From an uncultured Oscillospiraceae bacterium (GTDB lineage Bacteria; Bacillota; Clostridia; Oscillospirales; Oscillospiraceae), in assembly GCA_934661135.1 (NCBI GenBank), contig CAKUJA010000115.1, forward strand, positions 1 to 5,805: a stretch of 5,805 bases of DNA. Reading direction: 5' to 3'. Below the pieces are notes generated by a model. It saw only the letters and a program-made list of their open reading frames with translations, searched no databases and had not been told where the DNA came from. Shown here in pieces: positions 5,593-5,805 of the stretch. Position 1 is the first letter of the stretch. Each line of letters begins with the position of its first letter. The position numbers and the translations under genes were made by a program.

Positions 5593-5805
5593 TCAGATCA
5601 GCCGGTTCTCGCGGGACACGAGGTATTTTTTGACCATCAGCGCCACTTTGAAAATAATTGCGTCATCAAACTCACGCAGGTCAAGGCCGGTCAGCTTCTT
5701 GATCTTCTCCAGCCGGTAGACCAGCGTGTTGCGGTGCACAAACAGCTTTCTGGACGTCTCGGAGACGTTCAGGTTGTTTTCAAAGAACTTGTTGATGGTG
5801 AACAG
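5593..5805 (-). CDS. PucR/CdaR-type transcriptional regulator, C-terminal 70 residues
   Basis: Only the end of this gene is in the window. The frame is open from the right edge to the TGA at 5593-5595. The visible residues hold a C-terminal helix-turn-helix of the PucR/CdaR kind (HTH_30): FFENNLNVSETSRKLFVHRN, then TLVYRLEKIKKLTGLDLREF. The HRNTL.YRL.KI..LTGLDL pattern is diagnostic for that DNA-binding domain. A short tail (FKVALMVKKYLVSRENRLI) ends the protein. The sensory part, which would show what the protein responds to, is outside the window. The gene stops 38 bases before ftsE on the same strand and may be co-transcribed with it. Whether it regulates ftsEX cannot be told from this fragment. 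Confidence 0.88.
   Translation of the reverse strand: MFTINKFFENNLNVSETSRKLFVHRNTLVYRLEKIKKLTGLDLREFDDAIIFKVALMVKKYLVSRENRLI

Overview
The window carries seven genes, all on the minus strand and all with clear homologues. Two run off the ends. Moderately high GC, strong Shine-Dalgarno sites and gene content point to a GC-rich member of the Firmicutes, probably class Clostridia (Oscillospiraceae-like). That assignment rests on synteny and protein style, not on a marker such as rRNA.

In order of transcription (right to left), the window opens with the last 70 codons of a PucR/CdaR-type regulator (5593-5805). A cell-wall cluster follows: ftsE (ABC ATPase, 4865-5554), ftsX (membrane subunit, 3991-4878, overlapping ftsE by 14 bases), a secreted coiled-coil M23 peptidase (2690-3958) and an S41 C-terminal processing protease with a PDZ domain (1412-2599). 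FtsE and FtsX form a complex that moves a periplasmic or extracellular coiled coil. The M23 protein has the coiled-coil hairpin expected of the FtsX partner and intact zinc ligands, so it is probably the hydrolase FtsEX controls. The S41 protease may trim or remove an envelope protein, possibly the hydrolase itself. A strong hairpin between the M23 and S41 genes may lower or separate expression of the protease.

After a 157-base gap comes a second unit, greA (781-1254) followed 15 bases later by lysS (1-765, partial). The gap holds a perfect-consensus housekeeping promoter (TTGACA, 17 bases, TATAAT) pointing at greA, with several small inverted repeats around it.

I saw no mobile element, CRISPR array, tRNA, rRNA, integration site or unknown protein family. 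The long open frames on the plus strand are antisense shadows of these genes. The points most worth following are the catalytically intact M23 partner of FtsEX, the linked S41 protease, and the RNA and DNA structures in the two main intergenic gaps.
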